Both the position numbers and the translations under genes were made by a program. Shown here piece after piece: positions 16,467 through 25,673 of a stretch of 37,221 nt of DNA (positions are counted from its first letter, which is position 1; every line of letters starts with the position of its first letter). The DNA comes from Clostridium thermobutyricum DSM 4928. GTDB lineage: Bacteria > Bacillota > Clostridia > Clostridiales > Clostridiaceae. The notes beneath the pieces were generated by a model. That model did not search any database and had not been told where the DNA came from. It worked only from the letters and a program-made list of their open reading frames with translations. The DNA lies in NCBI RefSeq assembly GCF_002050515.1, contig NZ_LTAY01000034.1:1-37221 (forward strand), written 5' to 3'.

Positions 16467-17708
16467 ATGAAACCTTTAGCAGAACTTATGAGACCTACAA
16501 AAATAGAAGATTTTTATGGACAAAAAAATATTTTAGGAGAAAATAAGCCTTTATATAAATTAATAAAAAACAAAATGATACCTAATTGCATTTTATATGG
16601 ACCTCCAGGAACAGGGAAAACTACTTTAGCTAACATAATGGCTAATTATGTTGATAGAAAGTTTTATAAATTAAATGCCACAACAGCTTCAATAAAAGAT
16701 ATTCAAGAGATAACAGAAAGTTTAAATACTTTAATGAATTATAATGGAGTGGTAATATATTTAGATGAGATTCAACACTTTAGTAAAAAGCAACAACAGG
16801 CATTATTAGAATTTATAGAAAATGGAAAAGTAACGTTAATTGCAAGTACTACGGAAAATCCATATTTTTCGATTCATAAAGCTATAATAAGTAGATGTAA
16901 TATTTTTAGATTTGAACCTTTAGATTCAGAAGATATAATAATTGGATTAGAAAAGTCACTTAAGAAATTAATAGAAGAAGGAATAGAAGTTTCATATACA
17001 AGAGAAGCTTTAAAATATATAGGAGAGATATCACAAGGAGATTATAGAAAGGCCTATAATATTTTAGAACTTTGTATAAATTCACAATCTAAAAATAAAA
17101 AGTCTATAACAGTTGAAGAGATAGAAGAGCTTGGACAATCTCATATGAGAAGTGATAGTAGTGGTGATGAATTTTATAATCTTTTAAGTGCATTACAGAA
17201 AAGTATTAGAGGAAGTGATCCAGATGCAGGAGTTCATTATTTAGCTAGATTAATAGAAAGCGGAAATTTAATAGCTATAACTAGAAGATTAGGAGTAATA
17301 GTTAGTGAAGATATAGGATTAGCTCATCCAAATGCATTAACAGTAGTTAATTCGGGATTAGAATTAGCATTGAAAGTAGGATTTCCAGAAGCAAGAATAA
17401 TACTTTCAGAGTTAGTTATATATTTAGCGACATTACCAAAATCTAATAGTGCATATATGGCAATTGAAAGTGCTATTAAAGATTTAGAAAATATGAATTT
17501 TGGAGATATTCCAAATCACTTAAAAGATTGTCATTATGGAGGAGCAAAAAATCTTGGAGTTGGAGGTTATAAATATCCTCACTCTTATCCAAATAATTAT
17601 ATAAAGCAACAGTATTTACCTGATGAATTGGTAGGAAAAAAATATTATAAAAGTTGTCATAATAAATATGAAGAAGCTTTAGAAAAGTATTGGGAAAAAA
17701 TAAAATAG
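16467..17708 (+). CDS. rarA: Replication-associated recombination protein A (AAA+ ATPase)
   Basis: RarA (MgsA; B. subtilis YrvN) is an AAA+ ATPase of the clamp-loader/Holliday-junction helicase group that acts at stalled replication forks. The 413-residue protein has LAELMRPTKIEDFYGQ, Walker A GPPGTGKTT (45-53), Walker B VVIYLDEIQHF, sensor ASTTENPYFSIH, and the C-terminal tetramerisation region with ARLIESGNLIAITRRLGVIVSEDIGLA and HYGGAKNLGVGGYKYPH. The ATG at 16467 follows TGAGGTG; the in-frame GTG at 16458 lies in the ribosome binding site. It precedes an iscR-type gene, an order shared with Bacillus (yrvN-cymR). Confidence 0.94.
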   Translation: MKPLAELMRPTKIEDFYGQKNILGENKPLYKLIKNKMIPNCILYGPPGTGKTTLANIMANYVDRKFYKLNATTASIKDIQEITESLNTLMNYNGVVIYLDEIQHFSKKQQQALLEFIENGKVTLIASTTENPYFSIHKAIISRCNIFRFEPLDSEDIIIGLEKSLKKLIEEGIEVSYTREALKYIGEISQGDYRKAYNILELCINSQSKNKKSITVEEIEELGQSHMRSDSSGDEFYNLLSALQKSIRGSDPDAGVHYLARLIESGNLIAITRRLGVIVSEDIGLAHPNALTVVNSGLELALKVGFPEARIILSELVIYLATLPKSNSAYMAIESAIKDLENMNFGDIPNHLKDCHYGGAKNLGVGGYKYPHSYPNNYIKQQYLPDELVGKKYYKSCHNKYEEALEKYWEKIK

Positions 17709-17737
17709 AATTTTAAAAGTTTATTAACATAAGTTTA

Positions 17738-17766
17738 TTGACAATAACCGAGTGCTTTGGTAAGAT
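17738..17766 (+). promoter_or_regulatory. Promoter of the isc operon with candidate IscR operator
   Basis: TTGACA (17738-17743), 17 bases, TAAGAT (17761-17766). The imperfect dyad ACCGA-GTGCT-TTGGT (17747-17761) fills the spacer just before the -10 box, a natural site for the Rrf2-family protein encoded next. The promoter call is good; the operator is inferred. Confidence 0.65.
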
Positions 17767-17812
17767 ATAAACAGAAATCGTAGTAACTTACTCTACTTTA
17801 AGGGGTGATGAG

Positions 17813-18268
17813 ATGAAATTATCAACAAAAGGAAGATACGGAGTTAAAGCTATGGTAGATTTAGCAATTAACTATGGAGAAGCTCCGGTATCAATAAAAA
17901 CAATATCAAAAAGACAAAATATATCTGAATATTATTTAGAGCAATTATTTAGTCCCCTTAGAAAAGCTAAGCTTATAAGAAGTATAAGAGGAGCTCAAGG
18001 AGGATATGTTTTAAATAAAGCACCTAAAGAAATAAGAGTTTCAGATATAATGTATATATTAGAAGGCCCAATAGAAATTGCAGATTGCATTGATGGTGTA
18101 GCTTGCAATAATGTAGAATGTTGTGCCACAAGAATGCTATGGAAAAGAATTAAAGAAAGCATCGATGAAGTAATGGAGGGAGTAACTCTTCAAGATATAG
18201 TAGATGATTATAAAAAAATACAAGATAAAAATCAAAAGTTAGTAATAGAAAAATCAGAGGTGAATTAA
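17813..18268 (+). CDS. iscR: Rrf2-family iron-sulfur regulator (IscR-like)
   Basis: A 151-residue Rrf2 winged-helix protein. It starts MKLSTKGRYGVKAMVDLA, has the recognition region SEYYLEQLFSPLRKAKLI and the wing SIRGAQGGYVL. Cys92, Cys98 and Cys104 match the numbering of the [2Fe-2S] ligands of E. coli IscR; the fourth ligand position (His107 in E. coli) reads Arg, and an extra Cys103 is present. CymR of Bacillus lacks these cysteines, so IscR is the better name. GGGGTGATGAG precedes the ATG. It is followed at one base by iscS, so it probably controls its own operon in response to iron-sulfur status. Confidence 0.88.
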   Translation: MKLSTKGRYGVKAMVDLAINYGEAPVSIKTISKRQNISEYYLEQLFSPLRKAKLIRSIRGAQGGYVLNKAPKEIRVSDIMYILEGPIEIADCIDGVACNNVECCATRMLWKRIKESIDEVMEGVTLQDIVDDYKKIQDKNQKLVIEKSEVN

Positions 18269-18269
18269 A

Positions 18270-19448
18270 ATGAAAACAGTATATATGGACTATGCTGCCA
18301 CAACATATGTAAAACCAGAAGTATTAGAAGAAATGTTACCATTTTTTACAGAGAAATTTGGAAATCCGTCATCATTTTATGGAATATCAAGAGAAACTAA
18401 GATGGCTATAGATAAAGCAAGAGGTCAAGTAGCAAAAGCATTAAATTGTGATTCAAGTGAAGTTTATTATACTGGTGGTGGATCAGAAGCTGATAACTGG
18501 GCAATAAAAGGAATAGCGGCTGCTTATAAAAATAAAGGTAATCATATAATTACAGCTAAAACTGAACATCATGCAGTATTACATACTTGTGAATATCTAG
18601 AAAAAAATGGCTATGAAGTTACTTATTTAGATGTAGATGAAGAGGGATTTATAAATTTAGAAGATTTAAAAAATGCAATAACTGATAAAACAATTTTAGT
18701 TACAATAATGTTTGCAAATAATGAGATAGGAACTATTGCTCCAGTAAAAGAAATTGGTGCTATTTGTAAAGAAAGAGGAGTTCTTTTCCATACAGATGCT
18801 GTTCAAGCTGTAGGAAATGTAAAAATAGATGTTAAAGATATGAACATTGACCTTTTATCATTAGCTGGACATAAGATCTATGGGCCAAAAGGAATTGGAG
18901 TTCTTTACATAAGAAAAGGAGTTAGAATTCACAATTTAATCCACGGTGGTGGTCAAGAAAGAAATAGAAGAGCAGGTACAGAAAATATTGCTTCAATTAT
19001 AGGTTTAGGTAAAGCTATTGAATTAGCAACTGAAAACTTAGATGAGCATATTAAAAAGTTAACTGTTTTAAGAGATAAACTTATAGATGGTTTATTAACT
19101 ATACCATATTCAAGATTAAATGGACCAAGAGGAGATAAAAGACTTCCAGGTAATGTTAATGTAGGATTTGAGTTTATAGAAGGTGAATCAATTCTTCTTT
19201 CATTAGATTTTGAAGGAGTATGCGCTTCTAGTGGTAGTGCTTGTACATCAGGTTCATTAGATCCTTCACATGTACTTTTAGCAATAGGACTTCCACATGA
19301 AAAAGCACATGGATCATTAAGATTAACAATGGGTGATGGAACAACAGAAGAAGATGTTGATTATGTAATAAAAACATTACCACCAATCATTGAAAGATTA
19401 AGAAAAATGTCACCATTATGGACAGATTTCATAAAAAACGAAAAATAG
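18270..19448 (+). CDS. iscS: Cysteine desulfurase
   Basis: A PLP enzyme that takes sulfur from cysteine as a persulfide for iron-sulfur clusters and thio-tRNA. The 392-residue protein has Lys202 in LAGHKIYGPKG (Schiff base), His100 in KTEHHAVLH near the cofactor, and the persulfide Cys325 in SSGSACTSG. It starts one base after iscR with GAGGTGA upstream. Downstream iscU and mnmA are its likely sulfur acceptors. B. subtilis YrvO sits in the same place and serves mnmA. Confidence 0.95.
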   Translation: MKTVYMDYAATTYVKPEVLEEMLPFFTEKFGNPSSFYGISRETKMAIDKARGQVAKALNCDSSEVYYTGGGSEADNWAIKGIAAAYKNKGNHIITAKTEHHAVLHTCEYLEKNGYEVTYLDVDEEGFINLEDLKNAITDKTILVTIMFANNEIGTIAPVKEIGAICKERGVLFHTDAVQAVGNVKIDVKDMNIDLLSLAGHKIYGPKGIGVLYIRKGVRIHNLIHGGGQERNRRAGTENIASIIGLGKAIELATENLDEHIKKLTVLRDKLIDGLLTIPYSRLNGPRGDKRLPGNVNVGFEFIEGESILLSLDFEGVCASSGSACTSGSLDPSHVLLAIGLPHEKAHGSLRLTMGDGTTEEDVDYVIKTLPPIIERLRKMSPLWTDFIKNEK

Positions 19449-19473
19449 TTTAGAGTTAAAGGAGATAATTAAT

Positions 19474-19911
19474 ATGATATATACAGATAAAGTTATGGAT
19501 CATTTCAGAAATCCAAGAAATGTAGGAGTTATAGAAAATGCTGATGGTGTTGGAGAAGTTGGAAATGCAAAATGCGGAGACATCATGAGAGTTTATTTAA
19601 AAATAGAAGATAATATAGTTAAAGATGCTAAATTTGAAACATTTGGTTGTGGATCAGCAATTGCTTCATCATCAATGGCAACAGAATTAATTATTGGAAA
19701 AAGTCTTGAAGAAGCTTGGGATTTAAGTAACAAAGCTGTTGCAGAAGCATTAGATGGTCTTCCACCAGTAAAAATGCACTGTTCAGTTTTAGCAGAAGAA
19801 GCTATTCACAAAGCTATCAATGATTATAGAGAAAAACAAGGTCTTGGAGCATGGGACTTTGAAGAAACTGATCATGATGCATTACACGACCACGTTCATG
19901 GTGAAGAATAA
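19474..19911 (+). CDS. iscU: Iron-sulfur cluster scaffold protein IscU/NifU-like
   Basis: A 145-residue scaffold on which [2Fe-2S] clusters are built. It keeps the three conserved cysteines, Cys34 (NAKCGDIM, with Asp36), Cys59 ([10 protein letters not shown]) and Cys103 ([11 protein letters not shown]). The His/Asp-rich C-terminal tail ([13 protein letters not shown]) lies beyond the usual end of the domain. The lack of a SufU-type insertion fits IscU/NifU. AAGGAG precedes the ATG. It ends one base before mnmA. Confidence 0.94.
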   Translation: MIYTDKVMDHFRNPRNVGVIENADGVGEVGNAKCGDIMRVYLKIEDNIVKDAKFETFGCGSAIASSSMATELIIGKSLEEAWDLSNKAVAEALDGLPPVKMHCSVLAEEAIHKAINDYREKQGLGAWDFEETDHDALHDHVHGEE

Positions 19912-19912
19912 T

Positions 19913-20989
19913 ATGAAGAAAAAGGTTGTCGTAGGTATGAGCGGCGGAGTAGATAGCTCCGTCGCTGCTTACCTTTTAAAAAAACAAGGATATGATGTAA
20001 TAGGTATAACTATGCAAGTATGGCAAGAAGATGCTGAATTTGAAGAAAGAGAAGGTGGTTGTTGTTCACTTTCAGCAGTAGAAGATGCTAGAAGAGTTGC
20101 TGCAAAATTAGATATACCTTTTTATGTTTTTAATTTTAGAAAATCATTTAAAGAGAAAGTTATAGATTATTTTGTTCAAGAATACATAGATGGAAAAACT
20201 CCAAATCCTTGTATAGCTTGTAATAAGTACTTAAAATTTGATGAATTATTACAAAAAGCTAGAGGAATTGGGGCTGAATATGTGGCAACAGGACATTATG
20301 CAAAAGTTGAAGAAAGAGATGGTAGATATCTTCTTATAAGATCAGATGATGATAGAAAAGATCAAACTTATGCATTATATAATTTAACTCAAGATCAATT
20401 AGCTCACACACTTATGCCTTGTGGTGAATATACAAAAGATAAAATAAGAGAAATAGCTAAAGAAATAGGTCTAGCTGTTCATAATAAAAAAGATAGTGAA
20501 GAAATATGTTTTATTCATGATAATAATCATGGAAGATATATAAAAGAAGCTAGACCAGAAGAAGTTAAAGAAGGAAATTTTGTAGATGAAAAAGGTAATA
20601 TACTAGGAAGACATAAAGGAATAGTATACTATACAATTGGACAAAGAAAAGGATTAGGATTAGCATTAGGAAAACCAGTATTTGTTATTGGAATAAATGC
20701 TAAGAAAAATGAAGTTATTCTTGGTTCAGAGGAAAATATATTTAAAAATGCTTTAGTTGCAAAAGATGTGAATTTTATTCCATTTGATACTTTAGAAGAA
20801 CCAATGAAAGTTCAAGCAAAAGTAAGATATGCAGCAAAACCAGCTCCTGCTACAATAATTCCATTAAATAATGGAAAAGTTAAAGTAGTATTTGAAGATG
20901 AGCAAAGAGCTATCACAAAAGGGCAATCTGTTGTATTTTATGATGGAGAAATAGTTGTAGGTGGCGGAGTTATAGAAGGCTTAGCTTAA
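19913..20989 (+). CDS. mnmA: tRNA-specific 2-thiouridylase
   Basis: MnmA uses ATP and persulfide sulfur to make 2-thiouridine at wobble U34 of tRNAs for Lys, Glu and Gln. The 358-residue protein has the PP-loop [10 protein letters not shown] (8-17), Cys100 in NPCIACNKY and Cys199 in [10 protein letters not shown], the two catalytic cysteines, and a C-terminal beta barrel. The ATG at 19913 is chosen by family alignment; an open frame from 19820 overlaps iscU and is rejected. The stop of iscU, one T and this ATG suggest reinitiation; the Shine-Dalgarno is weak (GGTGAAG). A GC-rich hairpin lies over the PP-loop codons. Confidence 0.95.
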   Translation: MKKKVVVGMSGGVDSSVAAYLLKKQGYDVIGITMQVWQEDAEFEEREGGCCSLSAVEDARRVAAKLDIPFYVFNFRKSFKEKVIDYFVQEYIDGKTPNPCIACNKYLKFDELLQKARGIGAEYVATGHYAKVEERDGRYLLIRSDDDRKDQTYALYNLTQDQLAHTLMPCGEYTKDKIREIAKEIGLAVHNKKDSEEICFIHDNNHGRYIKEARPEEVKEGNFVDEKGNILGRHKGIVYYTIGQRKGLGLALGKPVFVIGINAKKNEVILGSEENIFKNALVAKDVNFIPFDTLEEPMKVQAKVRYAAKPAPATIIPLNNGKVKVVFEDEQRAITKGQSVVFYDGEIVVGGGVIEGLA

Positions 20990-20993
20990 TATT

Positions 20994-21024
20994 AAAAGAG
21001 TTGACTTATGTCAACTCTTTTTTT
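20994..21024 (+). terminator. Terminator of the isc-mnmA operon
   Basis: AAAAGAGTTGAC pairs with GTCAACTCTTTT around a short loop and continues into Ts. Confidence 0.9.
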
Positions 21025-21080
21025 GCATATAAAAATGGGAACTGGGTAAAATAATGGTATTAAATCTGGAGGTATTTAAA

Positions 21081-21587
21081 GTGATTAGAAGCAAATATTT
21101 CTACATGAAAAAAGTTTATGATAAGGAAGGTAAATATTTAGGAATAATTGAAGATTTAGTTTTAGATTTTTTTTGTGGAAAAATTATAGGTTTTAAACTT
21201 TCATTAAGCAGTTTATTTTCAAAAAAAAACTTTGTTCCTATAGATAAAGTTATATCTATAAATGAGAAAGTAATAATAGAAGAGTCTGTTAAATTTAATG
21301 GACTTTATTTTAAGGATATAAAAAGATTAGAAATATTAAATTTAAATGGACATATGTTAGGGGTCTTAGAAGATTTGATAATAAATAGAGAAAATTATAA
21401 TATAGTAGGCTTAATAGTGTCCACTGGAATAATAGAAGAAATAATAAAAGGTAAAAAAATATTTTTAATTGAAGATTGTATTTTGGGAGAACAATCAATT
21501 ATGTACATAGGAAATAAAAATATTGAATTAAAGATTTTAGCTAAAGGGTTGGTGAATAGAGAGGATGGTAGAAAAGAAAAAGCTTAA
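21081..21587 (+). CDS. PRC-barrel domain protein
   Basis: A 168-residue protein with two PRC-barrel-like repeats, recognisable as KKVYDKEGKYLGIIEDLVLDFFCGKIIGFKL and LNLNGHMLGVLEDLIINRENYNIVGLIVS. PRC barrels are small beta domains found in photosynthetic reaction centre H subunits and RimM, often in sporulation proteins of the YlmC/YmxH kind; function here is unknown. The GTG at 21081 follows GGAGGT by 8 bases; an in-frame ATG at 21054 precedes that site and is less likely. It overlaps the next gene by 23 bases. Confidence 0.78.
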   Translation: MIRSKYFYMKKVYDKEGKYLGIIEDLVLDFFCGKIIGFKLSLSSLFSKKNFVPIDKVISINEKVIIEESVKFNGLYFKDIKRLEILNLNGHMLGVLEDLIINRENYNIVGLIVSTGIIEEIIKGKKIFLIEDCILGEQSIMYIGNKNIELKILAKGLVNREDGRKEKA

Positions 21588-22596
21588 AAAAATATCATTT
21601 ATATTAGGAGTAACATTTTTAATAGTAATTCTATTTTTTTTATATTTTAAAGTAGAAATAATAAGTGAATTAATAAATTTAATAATTATATCTGCCATAA
21701 TAGCATATGTATTAAAACCTTTAAGAGATATATTAAAAAATAAGTTTGGATTATCTAAACGAATCTCTACATTAATAATACTTGTAGGATTAATTTTATT
21801 AATTACAGTATTTATAGTAGTTACTATTCCAAAATTAATTAATGAAGCAGGGAATATTGGTGAAATTTTTGAAAAGTTAAATCTTTATTTTATAGAATTT
21901 GAGAAAAATTTAAGATTAAATAATAATACAGTTATTAATACTTTGTATAATCAAGGTCAAGAAAAAATGTGGAGATTTTTAGCAAATTTATCATATGAAA
22001 GCTTAGATTTTATAATAAATTTATCTAAAAATATTCTTTCATATATAATAATACCAATTTTAAGTTATTATTTTCTAAGTGATGGAGATAAAATTGCAAA
22101 TAGTCTTTATATGTTAATACCAATAAGAAAAAGAAATTTAATAAGAAAAATATTTAAGGACATAAATATTCTTTTGGAAAGATATATATTAAGTCAAATC
22201 GTACTTTGTGGAATCACAACTATTTTATCATTTTTCTTATTTTGGGCATTAGGTTTAAAATTTACTTTCTTACTAGCAGTTATAAATGGAGTCTTTAATA
22301 TAGTTCCTTATTTTGGAGCAATATTTGGAGGAATTCCAGCAGTTTTTTTAGCTCTTATTCAATCACCATCTCTAGCAATTTGGACTATAATAGGAATACT
22401 AATAGTTCAACAAATTGAAGGAAATTTAATTGCACCAAAAGTAACAGCAGATAGCACAGACATACATCCTATGATAATCATAGTTCTCCTTATATTAGGA
22501 GAAAAATTAGGAGGTATAGGAGGAATGATATTTATTATTCCATTAGCAGTAATAATAAAAGTTATTTATGATGATATAAATTACTATATTTTTTAA
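21565..22596 (+). CDS. AI-2E family membrane protein (YrrI/YtvI/PerM-like)
   Basis: A 343-residue polytopic membrane protein of the AI-2E/PerM family. Helices are visible at about residues 9-27, 30-50 and 63-84, then a soluble stretch (85-140), then about five more helices. The conserved C-terminal half is present: INGVFNIVPYFGAIFGGIPA, QQIEGNLIAPKV and the following IHPMIIIVLLILGEKLGGIGG. Members include exporters and Na+/H+ antiporters; a substrate cannot be assigned. In Bacillus the yrrI gene stands just before alaS, as here. The ATG lies within the previous gene with only a weak ribosome site, suggesting coupled translation. Confidence 0.85.
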   Translation: MVEKKKLKKISFILGVTFLIVILFFLYFKVEIISELINLIIISAIIAYVLKPLRDILKNKFGLSKRISTLIILVGLILLITVFIVVTIPKLINEAGNIGEIFEKLNLYFIEFEKNLRLNNNTVINTLYNQGQEKMWRFLANLSYESLDFIINLSKNILSYIIIPILSYYFLSDGDKIANSLYMLIPIRKRNLIRKIFKDINILLERYILSQIVLCGITTILSFFLFWALGLKFTFLLAVINGVFNIVPYFGAIFGGIPAVFLALIQSPSLAIWTIIGILIVQQIEGNLIAPKVTADSTDIHPMIIIVLLILGEKLGGIGGMIFIIPLAVIIKVIYDDINYYIF

Positions 22597-22613
22597 AATA
22601 AAAAGATAGAATA

Positions 22614-22642
22614 TTGACAGAAGAAAATATATAAAATATAAT
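22614..22642 (+). promoter_or_regulatory. Consensus promoter of the alaS T-box leader
   Basis: TTGACA (22614-22619), exactly 17 bases, TATAAT (22637-22642): a perfect vegetative promoter. Transcription should start near 22649, giving a leader of about 240 bases before alaS. Confidence 0.88.
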
Positions 22643-22648
22643 TTTGTT

Positions 22649-22867
22649 AGTTAAATTAATATTTAAGGCTATGATTAGGATGAGTAAATTTAATTTTGAA
22701 ATTTTAGAGAGAAAGTGTTTGGTGAAAACTTTTATTTCAAATAAATTGAAGCTACCTAGGAGCTTATAATTTAAAGTGGTGTAGAATAAACTACATAATT
22801 AGGGTGGTACCGCGGAAATTTACGTTTTCGTCCCTTGTTTTATTGCAAGTGACGGGAACTTTTTTTA
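22649..22867 (+). ncRNA. T-box riboswitch (alanine, GCU specifier) with terminator
   Basis: The T-box sequence AGGGTGGTACCGCG is at 22801-22814. Stem I has GATGAGTA and AGAGAG...TTTGGTGAA elements, and the specifier is GCT (22751-22753) in GAAGCTACC, an alanine codon matching the gene downstream. The terminator pairs GTTTTCGTC with GACGGGAAC (using G-U pairs) plus CTTG with CAAG, followed by Ts at 22860-22866. Uncharged tRNA-Ala should stabilise the antiterminator and turn alaS on. The 5' end is set from the promoter. Confidence 0.93.
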
Positions 22868-22888
22868 TATAAAAATGGAGGTAATTTT

Positions 22889-25534
22889 ATGAAATTTATA
22901 GGAACTAATGATTTAAGAGAATCATATTTAAAATTTTTTGAAAGTAAAGATCATTTAAGATTAAAAAGCTTTTCTCTTGTACCAAAGAATGATAAAAGCT
23001 TATTATTAATAAATGCTGGAATGGCGCCTTTAAAACCTTATTTTACAGGATTACAAGAGCCACCAAGAAAAAGAATAACAACATGTCAAAAATGTATTAG
23101 AACTGGAGATATAGAAAATGTAGGAAAAACATCAAGACATGGAACTTTCTTTGAAATGTTAGGAAACTTTTCATTTGGAGATTATTTTAAAGAAGAAATA
23201 ATTCCATGGGCTTGGGAATTCATAACAAAAGAATTAGAAATACCAAAAGATAGATTATATGTAACTATATATTTAGAAGATGATGAAGCTTTTGAAATAT
23301 GGGAAAAATCTACTGATATAGATACAAATAGAATATTTAGGTTAGGAAAAGAAGACAACTTCTGGGAACACGGAGCTGGTCCATGTGGTCCATGTACAGA
23401 AATTCACTTTGATAAAGATCCAAGTAAAGGAGCTGTAACTTCAGCTGAAGAATTTGTACGTGAAAGTGATAATGATAGAATTATAGAATTTTGGAATCTT
23501 GTTTTCACTCAATTTGATGGTGATGGAAAAGGAAATTATGAAAGATTACAAAATCCTAATATAGATACAGGAATGGGACTTGAAAGAATAGCAACTATAA
23601 TGCAAGGAGTAGATAATATATTTGAAATTGATACAGTTAAAAATATATTGGGAACTGTTTCTAAACTTTCAGGAGTTAAATATGGAGAAGATCCTAAAAA
23701 GGATATTTCATTAAGAATAATAACTGATCATGTTAAGAGTGTAACTATGATGATTTGTGATGGAATTCAACCAAGTAATGAAGGTAGAGGATATGTTTTA
23801 AGAAGACTTCTAAGAAGAGCAGCAAGACATGGTAGAGTTCTTGGAATAAAAGGAATATTCTTAAATGAAGTAGTTCAATCAGTAGTAGATAACTATGGTG
23901 GAGAATATGACGAATTAATTTCAAAAAATGATTATATAAAGAAAATAATAACTCTTGAAGAAGAAAGATTTAATGAAACAATAGATTCTGGTATGGGAAT
24001 ACTTTTAGGATATATTGATGAATTAAAAGCTTCAAAAGAGAATGTATTAAGTGGAGAAAAAGCATTTAAACTTTATGACACTTATGGATTCCCTTATGAA
24101 TTAACAGAAGAAATCCTTGAAGAAAAAGGAATGTCTATAGATAGAGAAGCCTTCGATAAAGAAATGAATTCACAAAGAGAGAGAGCTAGAAGCGCAAGAG
24201 GCGAATTTACGTATATGGGTGGTGAAGATTCACCAGTAAACTCAGTTCCAGGAGAAATAGAAACTGAATTTTTAGGATATGAAAAAAGCCAAATAGAAGG
24301 TGAAATTTTATTCTTAGGCACTGATGAAGAAGTAAGAGAAAGCTTAGTAGAAGGTGAAAAAGGATTTATAGTTACAGATAAAACTCCTTTTTATGCAGAA
24401 ATGGGAGGTCAAGTTGGAGATAAAGGAACTATAACTAGTGATAATTTTAAAATATTTGTATATGATACAAAGAAAAATGTTGGTGGAAAAATTGTTCACT
24501 ATGTAAAAGTTCAAGAAGGAGAAGTAAAAGTAGGAGATAAAGGAATTCTTGCAATAGATGTTAAGAGAAGAAAATCAATTTGTAAAAACCATACAGCAAC
24601 TCACATGTTACATGAAGCATTAAGAGAAGTTATAGGAGAACATGTAAACCAAGCAGGGTCATATGTTGATTCAGAAAGATTAAGATTTGATTTTACTCAC
24701 TTCCAAGGAGTAACTCCAGAAGAACTAAGAAAAGTTGAAGACTTAGTAAATGAAAAAATAATGGATGTATTTAATGTAGATACAAATGAAATGACTCTTG
24801 AAGAAGCTAAAAATAAAGGCGCTATGGCACTTTTTGATGATAAATATGGAGATTTAGTTAGAGTTGTAGAAGTTGGAGATTATTCAATAGAATTATGTGG
24901 TGGAACACACGTATGTAATTCAGGTGAAATTGGATTATTTAAAATAGTTAACGAATCAGGTGTTGCGGCTGGTATGAGAAGAATAGAAGCTATAACAGGA
25001 TTTGAAGCTATAAAATATATGGAAGAAAAAGAAAATACGTTAAAAAATGCTTGTACTACATTAAAATGTAATGAAAAAGATATAATAAAGAGAATTCAAG
25101 GTCAAGCATCAGAAATAAAAGAAAAAGAAAAAGAAATAAATGAATTAAAAGCAAAATTAACTTCAGGAGCTGAAGATGATATAATTAACTCAGCTAAAGA
25201 TATAAATGGAGTTAAAGTAGTAGTATATGCTTTAGAAGATGTTGATGGAAATGCTTTAAGAGATTTAGGAGATAAAATAAGAAATAAAATTGGTTCAGGA
25301 GTTGTAGTACTTTTAAGTAAAGCTTCTGGAAAAGTTAATCTTGTAGCTATGTCAACTAAAGATGTAATTAACAATGGAATCCATTGTGGAAAAATAATTA
25401 AAGAAGTTGCTACTGTAGTTGGCGGTGGCGGTGGTGGAAGACCTGATATGGCTCAAGCAGGAGGAAAATCACCAGAAAATATAGATAAAGCAATGGAAAA
25501 AGCTTATGAAGTAATCCAAAGTTTAGTAAAGTAG
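22889..25534 (+). CDS. alaS: Alanine--tRNA ligase
   Basis: AlaRS charges tRNA-Ala and edits mischarged serine and glycine. The 881-residue protein has the class II catalytic domain (motif region [34 protein letters not shown] at about 70-105), [18 protein letters not shown], the editing domain zinc site HTATHMLH (first His near residue 568) with CGGTHV, and the C-terminal domain with [15 protein letters not shown]. Length and motifs are standard. GGAGGT precedes the ATG. Expression is governed by the upstream T-box. Confidence 0.97.
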   Translation: MKFIGTNDLRESYLKFFESKDHLRLKSFSLVPKNDKSLLLINAGMAPLKPYFTGLQEPPRKRITTCQKCIRTGDIENVGKTSRHGTFFEMLGNFSFGDYFKEEIIPWAWEFITKELEIPKDRLYVTIYLEDDEAFEIWEKSTDIDTNRIFRLGKEDNFWEHGAGPCGPCTEIHFDKDPSKGAVTSAEEFVRESDNDRIIEFWNLVFTQFDGDGKGNYERLQNPNIDTGMGLERIATIMQGVDNIFEIDTVKNILGTVSKLSGVKYGEDPKKDISLRIITDHVKSVTMMICDGIQPSNEGRGYVLRRLLRRAARHGRVLGIKGIFLNEVVQSVVDNYGGEYDELISKNDYIKKIITLEEERFNETIDSGMGILLGYIDELKASKENVLSGEKAFKLYDTYGFPYELTEEILEEKGMSIDREAFDKEMNSQRERARSARGEFTYMGGEDSPVNSVPGEIETEFLGYEKSQIEGEILFLGTDEEVRESLVEGEKGFIVTDKTPFYAEMGGQVGDKGTITSDNFKIFVYDTKKNVGGKIVHYVKVQEGEVKVGDKGILAIDVKRRKSICKNHTATHMLHEALREVIGEHVNQAGSYVDSERLRFDFTHFQGVTPEELRKVEDLVNEKIMDVFNVDTNEMTLEEAKNKGAMALFDDKYGDLVRVVEVGDYSIELCGGTHVCNSGEIGLFKIVNESGVAAGMRRIEAITGFEAIKYMEEKENTLKNACTTLKCNEKDIIKRIQGQASEIKEKEKEINELKAKLTSGAEDDIINSAKDINGVKVVVYALEDVDGNALRDLGDKIRNKIGSGVVVLLSKASGKVNLVAMSTKDVINNGIHCGKIIKEVATVVGGGGGGRPDMAQAGGKSPENIDKAMEKAYEVIQSLVK

Positions 25535-25576
25535 TGTACTTTTAAAAAAATATAGGTTATAATTAAATAGTAAAGT

Positions 25577-25606
25577 TTGCATAAATAAAAAATTATTTGT
25601 TAATAC
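25577..25606 (+). promoter_or_regulatory. Possible promoter upstream of ireB
   Basis: TTGCAT (25577-25582), 18 bases, TAATAC (25601-25606). The -10 is part of a perfect 8-bp dyad TTAATACT-6-AGTATTAA (25600-25621). Moderate match; no terminator separates alaS from it. Confidence 0.4.
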
Positions 25607-25653
25607 TAGAAAGAGTATTAAAGATAAATCCTTTAATAAAGTGAGGGGGTGGA

Positions 25654-25666
25654 GCTGCATAGCAGC
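25654..25666 (+). promoter_or_regulatory. Hairpin between Shine-Dalgarno and start codon of ireB
   Basis: GCTGC-ATA-GCAGC forms a 5-bp GC-rich hairpin. It follows GAGGGGGTGG (25643-25652) by one base and lies 7 bases before the ATG. When folded, the effective Shine-Dalgarno to ATG spacing is about 8 bases. Pairing is seen directly; the translational role is inferred. Confidence 0.55.
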
Positions 25667-25673
25667 GCATGAT

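Noticed and set aside
19820..19912. Upstream extension of mnmA by 31 codons
   Set aside because: It overlaps iscU in another frame and is not part of the MnmA family; the family start is at 19913.
25649..25672. Heptapeptide leader frame (GTG to TGA) ahead of ireB
   Set aside because: Too short to support alone and its spacing to the Shine-Dalgarno is poor; mentioned as a competing explanation for the ireB start.
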